A stretch of 64,000 nucleotides of DNA from Halothiobacillus diazotrophicus (GCF_001663815.1 NZ_CP016027.1:930001-994000), one strand, 5' to 3'; shown: positions 46,038 through 54,071, counted from the stretch's first letter. Made by a program: numbers and translations. Notes: generated from the sequence alone by a model not told the origin.

Positions 46038-46311
46038 CCGGATTCCTTGGCGAAGTACGCCGCTGCCTTTTTAGGATGTCGCGCTCCTCCGTGACTCGCT
46101 TGAGTTCCTTTTGCAGGCGGCGGATTTCAGCTTGGTCATCGGCCTTGACCTGATACTCATCGGACCGTGGGCCGTACTTCTTGATCCAGGCATACAGGCT
46201 GTGGGTCGTGACGCCCAATCGATCGGCAACCTGGGCCACGCTGTGACCACGATCCGTTACCTGCCGGACCGCTTCACGTTTGAATTCTTCGGGATAACGC
46301 TTGCTGCTCAT
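46006..46311 (-). CDS. IS3-family OrfA with frame-altered C-terminus
   Basis: A helix-turn-helix protein (SSKRYPEEFKREAVRQVTDRGHSVAQVADRLGVTTHSLYAWIKKYG) with a leucine-zipper tail (EIRRLQKELKRVTEERDILK). After ILK the frame reads RQRRTSPRNPGE, whereas the -1 frame gives KKAAAYFAKESG and a stop overlapping the orfB GTG, which is the normal family ending. The shift occurs in a run of five A (CTAAAAAGG). It is either a one-base loss in a six-A run, a sequencing error, or a programmed frameshift site. Start ATG at 46311 after GAGGTACTC. Confidence 0.8.
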   Translation of the reverse strand: MSSKRYPEEFKREAVRQVTDRGHSVAQVADRLGVTTHSLYAWIKKYGPRSDEYQVKADDQAEIRRLQKELKRVTEERDILKRQRRTSPRNPGEVRLYCGTS

Positions 46312-46455
46312 GAGTACCTCTCTGATAACCATTCTGGATGGCTGAAAGGTGGCTAGCAATCTGGTGGCGATTCACGACCCGGAATTTGAAGGGCGTGTTT
46401 GCAGCCAGATTGGGCTACCGAACTGATGACAGAAAACACCAAGAACCTCCAGAGT

Positions 46456-46551
46456 GCCTAACGCCTAAGCTAACCCGCCGCCGGAGCGCGGCGCGCGGAG
46501 GGAACCCAACGGCGCAGCCGGTGGGCGGTCGGGTTGAGCGTGATGTTAGGC
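46456..46551 (-). repeat. attC29 (96-bp family)
   Basis: GCCTAAC to GTTAGGC, inner stem with GCGGCGCGCGG variant. Confidence 0.92.
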
Positions 46552-46727
46552 GCGGAATGATGTAAAGACTGCGAACGCATGACGTGCGGTACCTCCCTGT
46601 GGGCGACGCCCTGACTTACCACTATGCACCAAGCCCTGACGATACGCGACCCGGAATTTGAAGGGCGTGTTTGCGGCCAGATAGGGCTACCGAACTGCTG
46701 GCAGAAAACACCAAGTATCGCCCGAGT
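46552..46727 (-). repeat. ORF-less repeat cassette, copy 11 (cassette 29)
   Basis: Standard body. The 36-codon frame is at 46470-46580 (minus), N-terminus MRSQSLHHSAPNIT, with GGGAGG upstream. Confidence 0.85.
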
Positions 46728-46793
46728 GCCTAACGTTTAAGCTGTGGGGCGGCGCAGCGAAGCAAGCCGTTCCACACGAGCGCCTTGTTAGCC
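46728..46793 (-). repeat. attC28
   Basis: 66 bp, GCCTAAC to GTTAGCC. Confidence 0.85.
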
Positions 46794-46800
46794 GTGTTGT

Positions 46801-47277
46801 TCATGCCGGCAACCTTTGTTTTATTATTTGCAAGGTATTATACAAGCCATCCAAGTCATAGCTTTCACCATGAAATTTATAGGTGTGTGAGTCTAATGCT
46901 CGTAAAAAGGCTTTTTCGGGAAAGCCTTTTGTACCTGTGACGAGATTCATGTCAAATATTGGATAACCCTCATAATCGGACACCCATTTATCAAGACGCT
47001 CATCAAAATGCTCTAAATGGTTTCGCAACCTACGAAATGGCTTTAGATCGACATCTGACAAATCAATATGGCCTTTAAATTGTTTTTCTCGTTCGCTTCC
47101 ATTCTTTGTGTCATGTAGCTTATCGACCATGGCGGCATGGCTGAGAAAATGCTGTAAGTGCAGAAATATATCAATAACCACCTCATCATTTTCCGAGCAA
47201 ATAAATGACGCCCATGCTTTTTCAGCAAATTCTATTTGCGTAAGTGCTTCGCGAGAATAAAATTTCCACTTTTCCAT
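46801..47277 (-). CDS. Hypothetical protein, cassette 28
   Basis: 158 residues, AT-rich and unlike the chromosome in codon use. It is mainly helical, with a central HLQHFLSHAAMVDKLHDTKNGSEREKQF and RRLRNHLEHFDERLDKWVSDY. The RNHLEH element (R-x4-H) recalls HEPN-type proteins, but one motif is not enough for a call. The ATG lies nine bases inside the cassette with no Shine-Dalgarno, so it may depend on upstream translation. Confidence 0.7.
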   Translation of the reverse strand: MEKWKFYSREALTQIEFAEKAWASFICSENDEVVIDIFLHLQHFLSHAAMVDKLHDTKNGSEREKQFKGHIDLSDVDLKPFRRLRNHLEHFDERLDKWVSDYEGYPIFDMNLVTGTKGFPEKAFLRALDSHTYKFHGESYDLDGLYNTLQIIKQRLPA

Positions 47278-47282
47278 ATTAC

Positions 47283-47345
47283 GGCTAACGTAAAGTTGAG
47301 GGACGCGCCGCTTTTGGCGCGTCCCTCTCGAACGCCATGTTATGG
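47283..47345 (-). repeat. attC27
   Basis: 63 bp, GGCTAAC to GTTATGG, stem GGGACGCGCCGC...GGCGCGTCCC. The ada-like stop is in its core. Confidence 0.85.
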
Positions 47346-48179
47346 CTGAGGCCCCTCATACCTTGCCGATTCCCATGCATGGATTGCCTGTTTCCGGATT
47401 TCGCCCCAATGATAACCGCCCAACTTACCGCTTTGTTGAATGACGCGGTGGCAGGGTATCAGGAACGCGACTGGGTTCGCACCTACCGCCAGCCCAACGG
47501 CTCTCGCAGAATCCGGATGGCCGATTGCGGTTGCCACCTGGGAATAGCTCACCACCGCGGCCGGAGGTATCTGTAGCAACGCTTTCCACACACTGATCTG
47601 AAAGTTCGTTCCGGAAACATGCAAAGACACGGGGCGGTCCAGGTTTCTTTCTTCGCCGAACATGTTCTTAATAACCGCAAGCGTTCGCTGACGATTTTCA
47701 TGCATCAGCGCATTCGGCCACTTTTTATGTAAAACAGCGAGGCGCTCATCAATTTCCGTTCCTTCGAGAAACGCAAAACTACAGATACCTCTGGGAGTGG
47801 TGGCAATAAATGCTTTTCCAAAAGGCGTGTCGTGTACGGCATATTCAATTGTTAAACCCGCGCCCCCCGTCTTGTATTCACCGGGCGTAACCGCTTCCAG
47901 ATGAACGAAGTGGTCATACAAACGCGAGCCGCTACTCAATCCCAGGGCGTCCGACACTTCAAGCAGCGGCTTCGATTCTCTCAGCAATTGTTTTGCACGC
48001 TCCAACGTCAGCACTTGTAAGAATCTTTTGGGCGTGACACCGGCCCAGCGGCTGAACAGGCGTTGGAAGTGGAAGGGGCTCAGGTGTAAATGCCCCGCAA
48101 TTTCCTGCAAGGTAGGCTGGCTATCCACCCGGCTGACAATAAAAGAAATTGCTTCGGCTATGCGGTCATAATCTGACAT
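47340..48179 (-). CDS. AraC-type regulator fused to O6-alkylguanine-DNA alkyltransferase (Ada-like)
   Basis: A 279-residue DNA repair protein. An AraC-type HTH region comes first (IAEAISFIVSRVDSQPTLQEIAGHLHLSPFHFQRLFSRWAGVTPKRFLQ), then an alkyltransferase domain with the acceptor Cys in NPVAFLIPCHRVIQQSGKLGGYHWG. The N-terminal phosphotriester-sensing Cys4 domain of full Ada is missing, so methylation-dependent induction through that domain is not expected. It is 34 bp downstream of an SDR gene in the same cassette, making a two-gene cassette. Confidence 0.92.
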   Translation of the reverse strand: MSDYDRIAEAISFIVSRVDSQPTLQEIAGHLHLSPFHFQRLFSRWAGVTPKRFLQVLTLERAKQLLRESKPLLEVSDALGLSSGSRLYDHFVHLEAVTPGEYKTGGAGLTIEYAVHDTPFGKAFIATTPRGICSFAFLEGTEIDERLAVLHKKWPNALMHENRQRTLAVIKNMFGEERNLDRPVSLHVSGTNFQISVWKALLQIPPAAVVSYSQVATAIGHPDSARAVGLAVGANPVAFLIPCHRVIQQSGKLGGYHWGEIRKQAIHAWESARYEGPQP

Positions 48180-48213
48180 TCAGGTTTTCCATAAACATAG
48201 CGTCTGTGCATAT

Positions 48214-48978
48214 TCATGTTCGATTGATGGAAAACCCGCCGTCGGCAAGCAGCGCCGAACCGGTGGTAAAGCTCGACGCATCGGATGCGAGGTAGAGGGC
48301 CGATTGCGCGATCTCGTCCGGCGACGCCATACGCTTCAGCGCGTGGAGGCCTTGCACGAACGCCAAAGTTTCCGGCGTATTGGCAAATATCCGGCCCATG
48401 GGGGTATCCGTGCCGCCCGGCAAGAGGGCATTCACCCGGACACCCCTGGCGCCAAACTCAGACGCAAGCGTCTGCGTGAGGCCAATGAGCCCGGCCTTGC
48501 TCGCGGCATAGGCTGCCGTTCCCGGAAAACCCACCGTGTAACCGACGAATGTCGACGTGAAGATCAGAGACCCGCCGCCCCGCTCTAACATCGCGGGAAT
48601 TTGATACTTCGCTCCAAGGAAAGCGCTTGTCAGATTCGTTCGGATCGTGTCCTCCCACTCGGAAAGCGACACATCAGTTGTGGCCCCCATCTCACCCATC
48701 GTGCCAGCGTTGTTGAACGCCACGTCGAGACCGCCGAACTCAGTTTTAGCCAGACCAACCAGGTCTTTCGCGAAGCTCTCGTCCTTGACATCGCCGACAA
48801 GTGCAACGGCACGGCCACCCGTTTGGGTGATTTCCTCAACGAGTGCGTCAAGTTCCGCTCGTCGTCGCGCAGCGACGACGAGCTTGGCACCCTCTCGGGC
48901 GAATAGCTTTGCTGTTGCATAGCCGATTCCGGAACTTGCGCCGGTGATAATAGCGACCTTGTTAGATAGCGCAGACAT
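48214..48978 (-). CDS. Short-chain dehydrogenase/reductase, cassette 27
   Basis: Classical SDR of 254 residues with the nucleotide motif TGASSGIGYATAK, NNAGTMGEMG, active-site Ser and Tyr/Lys in LIFTSTFVGYTVGFPGTAAYAASKAG, and the C-terminal LLPGGTDTPMGR. NADPH preference is likely from AARRRAELD after strand 2. TGGAGGTC lies 7-12 bases before the ATG, so it is independently translated. It shares a cassette with the ada-like gene. Substrate unknown. Confidence 0.92.
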   Translation of the reverse strand: MSALSNKVAIITGASSGIGYATAKLFAREGAKLVVAARRRAELDALVEEITQTGGRAVALVGDVKDESFAKDLVGLAKTEFGGLDVAFNNAGTMGEMGATTDVSLSEWEDTIRTNLTSAFLGAKYQIPAMLERGGGSLIFTSTFVGYTVGFPGTAAYAASKAGLIGLTQTLASEFGARGVRVNALLPGGTDTPMGRIFANTPETLAFVQGLHALKRMASPDEIAQSALYLASDASSFTTGSALLADGGFSINRT

Positions 48979-49087
48979 TTGCAAGACCTCCACAGTTTAT
49001 TTTCGTGCTGACAAGAATTTGTTCCAGTACGAACGAAGTATGGAGATTCAAGTAGTCATCTGCGACCCGGATCTTGCTATGTTTGAG
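48979..49087 (-). promoter_or_regulatory. 5' region of the SDR-ada cassette
   Basis: About 110 bp between attC26 and the SDR start, long for a cassette; it holds the GGAGGT ribosome-binding site and could hold a private promoter. Confidence 0.35.
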
Positions 49088-49183
49088 CCATAACGCCTAA
49101 GCTAACCCGCCGCCGGAGCGCGACGCGCGGAGGGAACCCAGCGGCGCAGCCGGTGGGCGGTCGGGTTGAGCGATGTGTTAGGT
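49088..49183 (-). repeat. attC26 (96-bp family)
   Basis: CCATAAC to GTTAGGT. It is of the same sequence family as the attC of the ORF-less repeats but closes a gene cassette. Confidence 0.88.
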
Positions 49184-49510
49184 TGCATTTGTACCCCGTT
49201 GCTCTTCAATTGAAGCAAGGTTTTCCTTATAAAACTCGGACACATCTTCAAAGCTGACCAGTTTCTTCCGTAGAACCGTGCCTCCACTCTCAAGAACCCT
49301 GAATGCTGCTGTATGGAGGGCTTGAAAAATTGACCAACCCATTGCTTCGTACTCGGTACCAAGCTTTATATAGTACTGCTGCGCTTTATCGTGTTCCTCA
49401 ATGAGCGCGGGGATAGTTGTGCCTCCGCTCGCATAGACTGTACTTCCTAACAGTAAGATCTCATCAGAATATGAAGTCATCAGTTCACGAAATATCAATC
49501 TAGCTTCCAT
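49178..49510 (-). CDS. Hypothetical protein, cassette 26
   Basis: 110 residues (MEARLIFRELMTSYSDEILLLGSTVYASGGTTIP...), helical and acidic towards the C-terminus (VSFEDVSEFYKENLASIEEQ). I recognise no family. The stop codon overlaps the attC26 core. It uses the same kind of attC as the ORF-less repeat cassette, which suggests both arose or were assembled in one host lineage. Confidence 0.65.
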   Translation of the reverse strand: MEARLIFRELMTSYSDEILLLGSTVYASGGTTIPALIEEHDKAQQYYIKLGTEYEAMGWSIFQALHTAAFRVLESGGTVLRKKLVSFEDVSEFYKENLASIEEQRGTNAT

Positions 49511-49516
49511 GTTACG

Positions 49517-49615
49517 ACCTAACGCCTGAGCTCAGGTGCGTTTGAGGCGACGCCCGCTTTTGCGGCAGCAAAAATGTGTGGCGGGTCAAACGTCCGCAGC
49601 AACGATTTGTTAGCT
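49517..49615 (-). repeat. attC25
   Basis: 99 bp, ACCTAAC to GTTAGCT, with GCCCGCTTTTGCGGC inner hairpin. Confidence 0.85.
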
Positions 49616-50563
49616 TTCACGTCGCACCACGTATCGGGCTCTAAATTCTTCAACTTTATCAACAAACTCTGACCGATGAATCATGCGATGGCAGTTTGAG
49701 CAGAGGACAGAAAAATCAGTTTCCGGGTCCAAAGATACCTTTTGTCCTTTCAACGTATGGAGCGGCGTGAGGTGATGAGCTTCGATATATGTCCGGCCAA
49801 TTTCGCCATATTGCCGTGAAAAATCGAAACCACAGGCCTGGCACGTGTATCCATGAATTTTTTTGGCCTTTTCAGAAAGCTTGCGATTTCGTTCAATTCG
49901 CTTGTGTTCGCGCAGCTTTGTTAGGTCTTCCTGTTCTAATCCAACCTCATCATCCTCCGCGGAGCTTGAAGATGTTGGAGTCAGATCTTTCGTCACGAGG
50001 CGGAAGTAAAGATCAACGAACTGATGAAGGTCATCAGCAAGATCGTCGTCGGCAGGAATGCTGCCCCGTTCGTAATATTTCGAACAGATAGCGCCTGCCT
50101 CGTAGAATGCCCCGAGGCTCGACGCTTTTTCCACGGCAAGATCAATGGCTCCGGTCACTGTAGTTGCGGGAACGCTTCCGAGTCTCGCTATGTAATCAGC
50201 CGCCCGTGCTGCAAGTGCAACTTTGGCATCTGCGCCATAAACTTTACGTACTGTTGTAACACCCTGGTTCAGCGACAGATACACTCCCTTGAAGTCTTCG
50301 CGAACCAAATAGACCAAATAGAAGCCGTCTTGGGCTGATTCGGTGATGAAGCGATCGTAAACCGCCACCCATGGGACTTTGGCCCAGTTGCCTTGTCCAG
50401 GGCTGCCATGAACTAAATAGCGATCGCTAACATCAAGCACATCTCGAACAGCTGCTGGCACATCGTTACGGATGAAATCGGCGACCGAGTGTCCCGAGAA
50501 CCGCTGCTCTAGAGCTTGCGGATACTCTTCCAGAAAGATGTTAAGCGCTGCGTTTATGCTCAT
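49610..50563 (-). CDS. MrcB-N (DUF3578)-HNH restriction-type endonuclease
   Basis: A 317-residue protein. The N-terminal two-thirds resemble the DUF3578/MrcB N-terminal DNA-recognition domain (WVAVYDRFITESAQDGFYLVYLVREDFKGVYLSLNQGVT, a family linked to modified-base recognition). The C-terminus is an HNH nuclease with a zinc-binding frame (YTCQACGFDF...IEAHHLTPL...VLCSNCHRMIH; catalytic His in EAHH). Such fusions act as modification-dependent restriction enzymes against phage. It stands alone in its cassette with no methylase, as expected for that class. Confidence 0.85.
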   Translation of the reverse strand: MSINAALNIFLEEYPQALEQRFSGHSVADFIRNDVPAAVRDVLDVSDRYLVHGSPGQGNWAKVPWVAVYDRFITESAQDGFYLVYLVREDFKGVYLSLNQGVTTVRKVYGADAKVALAARAADYIARLGSVPATTVTGAIDLAVEKASSLGAFYEAGAICSKYYERGSIPADDDLADDLHQFVDLYFRLVTKDLTPTSSSSAEDDEVGLEQEDLTKLREHKRIERNRKLSEKAKKIHGYTCQACGFDFSRQYGEIGRTYIEAHHLTPLHTLKGQKVSLDPETDFSVLCSNCHRMIHRSEFVDKVEEFRARYVVRRES

Positions 50564-50579
50564 GCCGTTCCCAAGTGAA

Positions 50580-50711
50580 AGCTAACGCCCAGTTAAGCGG
50601 CGCTCGGTATGGAGCACCGTTTGCGCAACAATGGCGAAGCCATGCGCAATAAGGTGCGGAGTACCGAGCGTCCGAGCGAGCTTAGCGAGCGGCTTGAACG
50701 CCTTGTTAGCC
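50580..50711 (-). repeat. attC24
   Basis: The longest site seen, 132 bp, AGCTAAC to GTTAGCC, with a multi-armed centre (GGAGCACCGTTTGCGCAACAATGGCG...). Confidence 0.82.
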
Positions 50712-51227
50712 CACCAGCGATTTGGAATAGCGCAACTCGTGCAGCGCCTTACCGGAATGCTGGCTATCTGTTTTACTCGTACCTGAATACTCAAAACCGG
50801 ACCTCTCGTACAGCTCAATAGCTGGTGAGTTACCCTTTATGACCCACAAGTGTACCGATTCGTAGCATTCTTGCGAAACGCACTGGATTACCCTTTTCAT
50901 AAGGCTAGCACCAAGCTTCTGGCGCCAAAATTCTGGATGGACGTTGAGCGCGACCAATTCGCTCGCTGTTTTATCAAGATCGCTATCACGAGCTGGACCA
51001 AACACAGCAAAGCCCTGAACTTTGTTTTCGACTTCAGCAACGAGATATTTCCCGGGACCTGGCTGTTGCAGGGCGTTGACCCATTGCTCTTTCTTTTGTT
51101 CAACCGACAGGGAGTTTAAGAAATCATTGCCCATGAACTCGACGTACGCCGCCTGCCACGCGGCCACATGGACTCTCGCAATTGATGCCGCATCTCCGAG
51201 TTCCGCTTTTCTGACGAAAACTTCCAT
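50706..51227 (-). CDS. GNAT-family N-acetyltransferase, cassette 24
   Basis: 173 residues with the GNAT fold: VRKAELGDAASIARVHVAAWQAAYVEFMG at the start, LNVHPEFWRQKLGASLMKRVIQ forming the acetyl-CoA motif A (variant Q-K-L-G instead of the usual Gly/Arg pattern), and LWVIKGNSPAIELYERSGFEYSG as motif B. The AWQAAY start is typical of a cassette-borne group. Substrate unknown; antibiotic or tRNA-toxin roles cannot be told apart. ATG at 51227 chosen by homology. Confidence 0.85.
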   Translation of the reverse strand: MEVFVRKAELGDAASIARVHVAAWQAAYVEFMGNDFLNSLSVEQKKEQWVNALQQPGPGKYLVAEVENKVQGFAVFGPARDSDLDKTASELVALNVHPEFWRQKLGASLMKRVIQCVSQECYESVHLWVIKGNSPAIELYERSGFEYSGTSKTDSQHSGKALHELRYSKSLVG

Positions 51228-51239
51228 GTGCTTTCTTCG

Positions 51240-51312
51240 GGCTAACGCCAAAAATCAGGCGACCGAAAACCGCGCAGCGGTTTTTGGGGCGCCCTGGATT
51301 TACTTGTTAGGT
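51240..51312 (-). repeat. attC23
   Basis: 73 bp, GGCTAAC to GTTAGGT, with AAAAACCGCTGCGCGG inner stem. Confidence 0.86.
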
Positions 51313-51314
51313 TC

Positions 51315-52130
51315 TTAATTTGCATTGTAGCCATGCTCTCTCGTTAGGAGGACTTCCTTCCAATGAGATTCGCGACGAAGAACCTCTTTCTCGCTTGAAT
51401 GGATATCTGCTATTTCCAGCACAGCGAACCGAAAATTCTCGGCTGAAACTGCCCCGGTTTCCCGAAGCAAATCTCGAAGTTCCTTGTTGCCACCATGACC
51501 AGTAGCGGCATACTGGCTCCACCGTTGCCAGATACCACCTTCGCCAGTGGCACTACCGACATACAGTTTGCCGCTTGCGGTATCGGATATGACGTAGACA
51601 CCTGCAACATTGGACAGAGCGGTACGCCAAGACTCAATTGATTGGCGCACGATTGCATCAAGCTCTCCCTTGGATAAATTGATGCTGCGATATCCTGGGA
51701 ACTCGGCAATGGAGAGTTTTTCCGCTTTCAACTCTGCTACAGAAATTTCGGCAGCCCAGTTTTCGGCATTCAAGTACGACTGCCTTCCTGTGCGGGAAAA
51801 GGACACAACCAAGCGCCCTTCAAATTCCGCGCACGACACGTCTGGAACCATTTGGTAATAGTGCAAGTTGTGCTCTTTTTTCCACTCGGAACCATGAGCT
51901 GTGTAGAGCCCTGCGAATAGCCACTGATTTTGCGCAGGGAGCGCAATTAAAGCGATAACGTATTTCCGCTCGAAATTGCGCTTTGTTTGCCACCGTTGCC
52001 ATTCATCGAAATTACCAGCCAGAAAAACATCGACTGGATTTTCTTCTCCGTTCCACGTGGCCAGATGGAGTTTGCATTCCTCGGGGTTGAGGCCAGGGTT
52101 TACGACTTGGAGAAGATCGAATAGAAGCAC
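51315..52130 (-). CDS. GIY-YIG nuclease-family protein with N-terminal recognition region
   Basis: 271 residues. The C-terminal ~100 carry a GIY-YIG domain (VAGVYVISDTASGKLYVGSATGEGGIWQRWSQYAATGHGGN, then FRFAVLEIADIHSSEKEVLRRESHWKEVLLTREHGYN) with Tyr, Arg and Glu of the catalytic set present. The N-terminal ~170 form an unknown alpha/beta region (LHLATWNGEENPVDVFLAG, VSCAEFEGRLVVSF). Such GIY-YIG proteins recur in integrons and near defence genes. Role unknown. Confidence 0.83.
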   Translation of the reverse strand: MLLFDLLQVVNPGLNPEECKLHLATWNGEENPVDVFLAGNFDEWQRWQTKRNFERKYVIALIALPAQNQWLFAGLYTAHGSEWKKEHNLHYYQMVPDVSCAEFEGRLVVSFSRTGRQSYLNAENWAAEISVAELKAEKLSIAEFPGYRSINLSKGELDAIVRQSIESWRTALSNVAGVYVISDTASGKLYVGSATGEGGIWQRWSQYAATGHGGNKELRDLLRETGAVSAENFRFAVLEIADIHSSEKEVLRRESHWKEVLLTREHGYNAN

Positions 52131-52137
52131 TTTGTGA

Positions 52138-52200
52138 ACCTAACGTAAAGATAAGGGGCGCGCCGCTTTTGGCGCGTCCCGCTTGACCGCAATGTTAGGT
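52138..52200 (-). repeat. attC22
   Basis: 63 bp, ACCTAAC to GTTAGGT, stem GGGGCGCGCCGC...GGCGCGTCCC, a close relative of attC27. Confidence 0.87.
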
Positions 52201-52680
52201 TGCGTTTCGTGGCAACCGCATGTGAATAAGTGCAACCCGATTTCCTTTCTTGTCTTGCCGTTCCTCGACGGCATAAGGCTGAAACCCCAGTTTCGGATAA
52301 AGCAGCAGGCCAGCAACATTTTGATTGAAACACGATACTGTCACCTCGGCGGCCTGATGTTTTGAGAAAGCAAAGCCAATCATCTGTTCAATGAGATAAC
52401 GTCCCACGCCGCGCCCACGAGCCACCGGGGAAACGATGACGTTGCCAATGGAGCAACAGCCGCCAGCCTCCCAGCGGTAGAAGTTGGCGAAAGCGGCAAC
52501 TTCACCGTCAAGTTCCGCTACCGTTGAGTCTGAACGCAGTGCGATTGCTTCCTGCAACTGCGATGGGGTCAGCGGGAATGCCGCCTTTGGGAACAAGAAA
52601 AACAACTCATCTTCGCTTTGCGGAAAACCGCAAATGACTTGAATGTCTTTTTCGGCAACAGGGCGATGGGTCAGCGGCAT
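52195..52680 (-). CDS. GNAT-family N-acetyltransferase, cassette 22
   Basis: 161 residues; motif A is IGNVIVSPVARGRGVGRYLIEQMIGFA with the Arg-Gly-x-Gly acetyl-CoA loop intact, motif B VSCFNQNVAGLLLYPKLGFQPY. It differs in sequence from the GNAT of cassette 24. Its C-terminus (VALIHMRLPRNAT) runs into the attC core, where the stop lies. Substrate unknown. Confidence 0.87.
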   Translation of the reverse strand: MPLTHRPVAEKDIQVICGFPQSEDELFFLFPKAAFPLTPSQLQEAIALRSDSTVAELDGEVAAFANFYRWEAGGCCSIGNVIVSPVARGRGVGRYLIEQMIGFAFSKHQAAEVTVSCFNQNVAGLLLYPKLGFQPYAVEERQDKKGNRVALIHMRLPRNAT

Positions 52681-52690
52681 GCTTCAAGCA

Positions 52691-52761
52691 ACCTAACGTT
52701 AAGGGTTAGCCGACCGCAAAAGCGCCAGCTTTTGTGGGTCGGATAAACCCGCTTGTTAGGC
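52691..52761 (-). repeat. attC21
   Basis: 71 bp, ACCTAAC to GTTAGGC, with CCGACCGCAAAAGCGCCAGC inner arm. Confidence 0.86.
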
Positions 52762-52773
52762 GATGCGAAGTGG

Positions 52774-53235
52774 TCATATAGGTACGTGATCCGTTGGCAA
52801 ACCATTGATCGACAAATTATCTAAGTCAACGCCAGATAAGAGCATTACGGCTTTGTATGCATCTAGTAGGGCCTCATGAATCTGCTCCAAATCCTCCAGC
52901 ATGACTTGCCGGCCTTCTTCAGTGTTTCGGCGGAAGTTGTGTTGACGGTAGAAAGAATGGGCCAGACGATTCCTTTCGCTGAGTGCCTTGGACAGTAATT
53001 CCTCCAGGTGCTCCACCGAAATGGTGGACTTCTGAACGCCCTTAAGAAGTTGACCAAGGGTTTTCCTATTGATCTTGGTATATAGGTCGGCTGCCGCTTC
53101 TCTGTCTGGATTCTCAATTAGGTCCTTCTCTACCGCACCAACCAACAACAGGATGGTGCCAAGCTCAGTCTCAAGGAGTTGAGCTGCTTCCGATGCGAAG
53201 CCAAACTTTCGATATATGTCGTCTAAGGTTGGCAT
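52774..53235 (-). CDS. HEPN-like helical protein, cassette 21
   Basis: 153 residues, all helical. The segment HLEELLSKALSERNRLAHSFYRQHNFRRN contains R-N-x-x-A-H, the R-x4-H motif of HEPN ribonucleases and related proteins. The remainder (LLETELGTILLLVGAVEKDLIENPDREAAADLYTKINRKTLGQLL) fits a four-helix bundle. HEPN proteins are often RNases in toxin-antitoxin or abortive-infection systems; here no antitoxin is encoded. The motif is visible; the function is inferred. Confidence 0.68.
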   Translation of the reverse strand: MPTLDDIYRKFGFASEAAQLLETELGTILLLVGAVEKDLIENPDREAAADLYTKINRKTLGQLLKGVQKSTISVEHLEELLSKALSERNRLAHSFYRQHNFRRNTEEGRQVMLEDLEQIHEALLDAYKAVMLLSGVDLDNLSINGLPTDHVPI

Positions 53236-53252
53236 GGCTTAGTGACTTTTTC

Positions 53253-53348
53253 GCCTAACGCCTAAGCTAACCCGCCGCCGGAGCGCGGCGCGCGGAGGGA
53301 ACCCAACGGCGCAGCCGGTGGGCGGTCGGGTTGAGCGTGATGTTAGGC
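53253..53348 (-). repeat. attC20 (96-bp family)
   Basis: GCCTAAC to GTTAGGC, GCGGCGCGCGG variant. Confidence 0.92.
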
Positions 53349-53524
53349 GCGGAATAATGAAAAGACGATGAACCCATGACCTGCGGTACCTCCCTGTGGG
53401 CGACGCCCTTCCCTGCCACTATGCACCAAGCCACAACGATGCGCGACCCGGAATTTGAAGGGTATTTTTGCAGCCAGATTGGGCTACCAAACTGCTGACA
53501 GAAAACACCAAGAATCGCCCGAGT
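53349..53524 (-). repeat. ORF-less repeat cassette, copy 10 (cassette 20)
   Basis: Standard body with local changes. The frame at 53267-53377 (minus) starts MGSSSFHYSAPNIT. Confidence 0.85.
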
Positions 53525-53603
53525 GCCTAACGCCCGTAATAAGGGGCGGCGGCGAAGCCGACGTCCCAGCCCGCTTGCGGGCGACTTGATTTACTTGTTA
53601 GCT
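53525..53603 (-). repeat. attC19
   Basis: 79 bp, GCCTAAC to GTTAGCT. Confidence 0.85.
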
Positions 53604-53609
53604 GCGGAT

Positions 53610-54071
53610 TCATGTGCGTTGCCGAGCAATAGTGTTCATGCGTTGAAAAACACGATTCCCTGAGTATGCAGTGGCAAGATACCCAGACAAAGCCAAGTAT
53701 TCGGAATACCTTTGCATGTGGAAAAGGCGCTTTGCCTCGGAAAATAACTCGGCATCGCTTTTGGGATTCAGGTTTGACCAGAAATAGCCCCGGAACGACT
53801 TCAGCCGACTTAGCCAGACAATTTCACCACCTACAGTGCCTTCTTCGTTTTTTCGAACGATTTGACCAGCAAACCGCACGTGACGATTGCTGCCTTGATC
53901 TTTCCATTTTTCCTCAGGTTTAAGAGCAATGAGGTGTGTTTCTGCATCAACCACCTCGGCCAATTTCTGCGAGCAGGCTTCGGTAAACGCTCGGTAATGA
54001 GAGTTTCCGAAGAACCCAAAGGCACTACGAATTACCTGCGGTGGTAAATATTTTTCAATTGGCTGTTCCAT
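53610..54071 (-). CDS. Hypothetical protein, cassette 19
   Basis: 153 residues from MEQPIEKYLPPQVIRSAFGFFGNSHYRAF. A central RHVRFAGQIVRKNEEGTVGGEIVWLSRLKSFRGYFWSNLNPKSD segment looks like a beta sheet and the C-terminus is helical. No family recognised. The frame is open for 59 codons upstream through attC18, but that part is only the attC read in frame; the ATG at 54071 is the first inside the cassette. Confidence 0.65.
   Translation of the reverse strand: MEQPIEKYLPPQVIRSAFGFFGNSHYRAFTEACSQKLAEVVDAETHLIALKPEEKWKDQGSNRHVRFAGQIVRKNEEGTVGGEIVWLSRLKSFRGYFWSNLNPKSDAELFSEAKRLFHMQRYSEYLALSGYLATAYSGNRVFQRMNTIARQRT

Larger units (their letters stand above)
45147..46374 (-). mobile_element. IS3-family insertion sequence (IS51-like group), 1228 bp
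   Basis: Perfect 13-bp ends (TGAATCGCCACCA at left, TGGTGGCGATTCA at right), with extended partial symmetry, and a 3-bp target duplication CGA on both sides. It carries orfA and orfB on minus. It lies inside a copy of the ORF-less repeat cassette, with sequence on both sides matching intact copies, so the insertion boundaries are certain. Confidence 0.93.
45049..46455 (-). repeat. ORF-less repeat cassette, copy 12, split by an IS3-family element (cassette 30)
   Basis: The 176-bp repeat body is interrupted at its CGA (45144-45146) by the IS; the right part resumes at 46375. The conserved 36-codon frame lies intact at 44967-45077 (minus). Confidence 0.85.
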
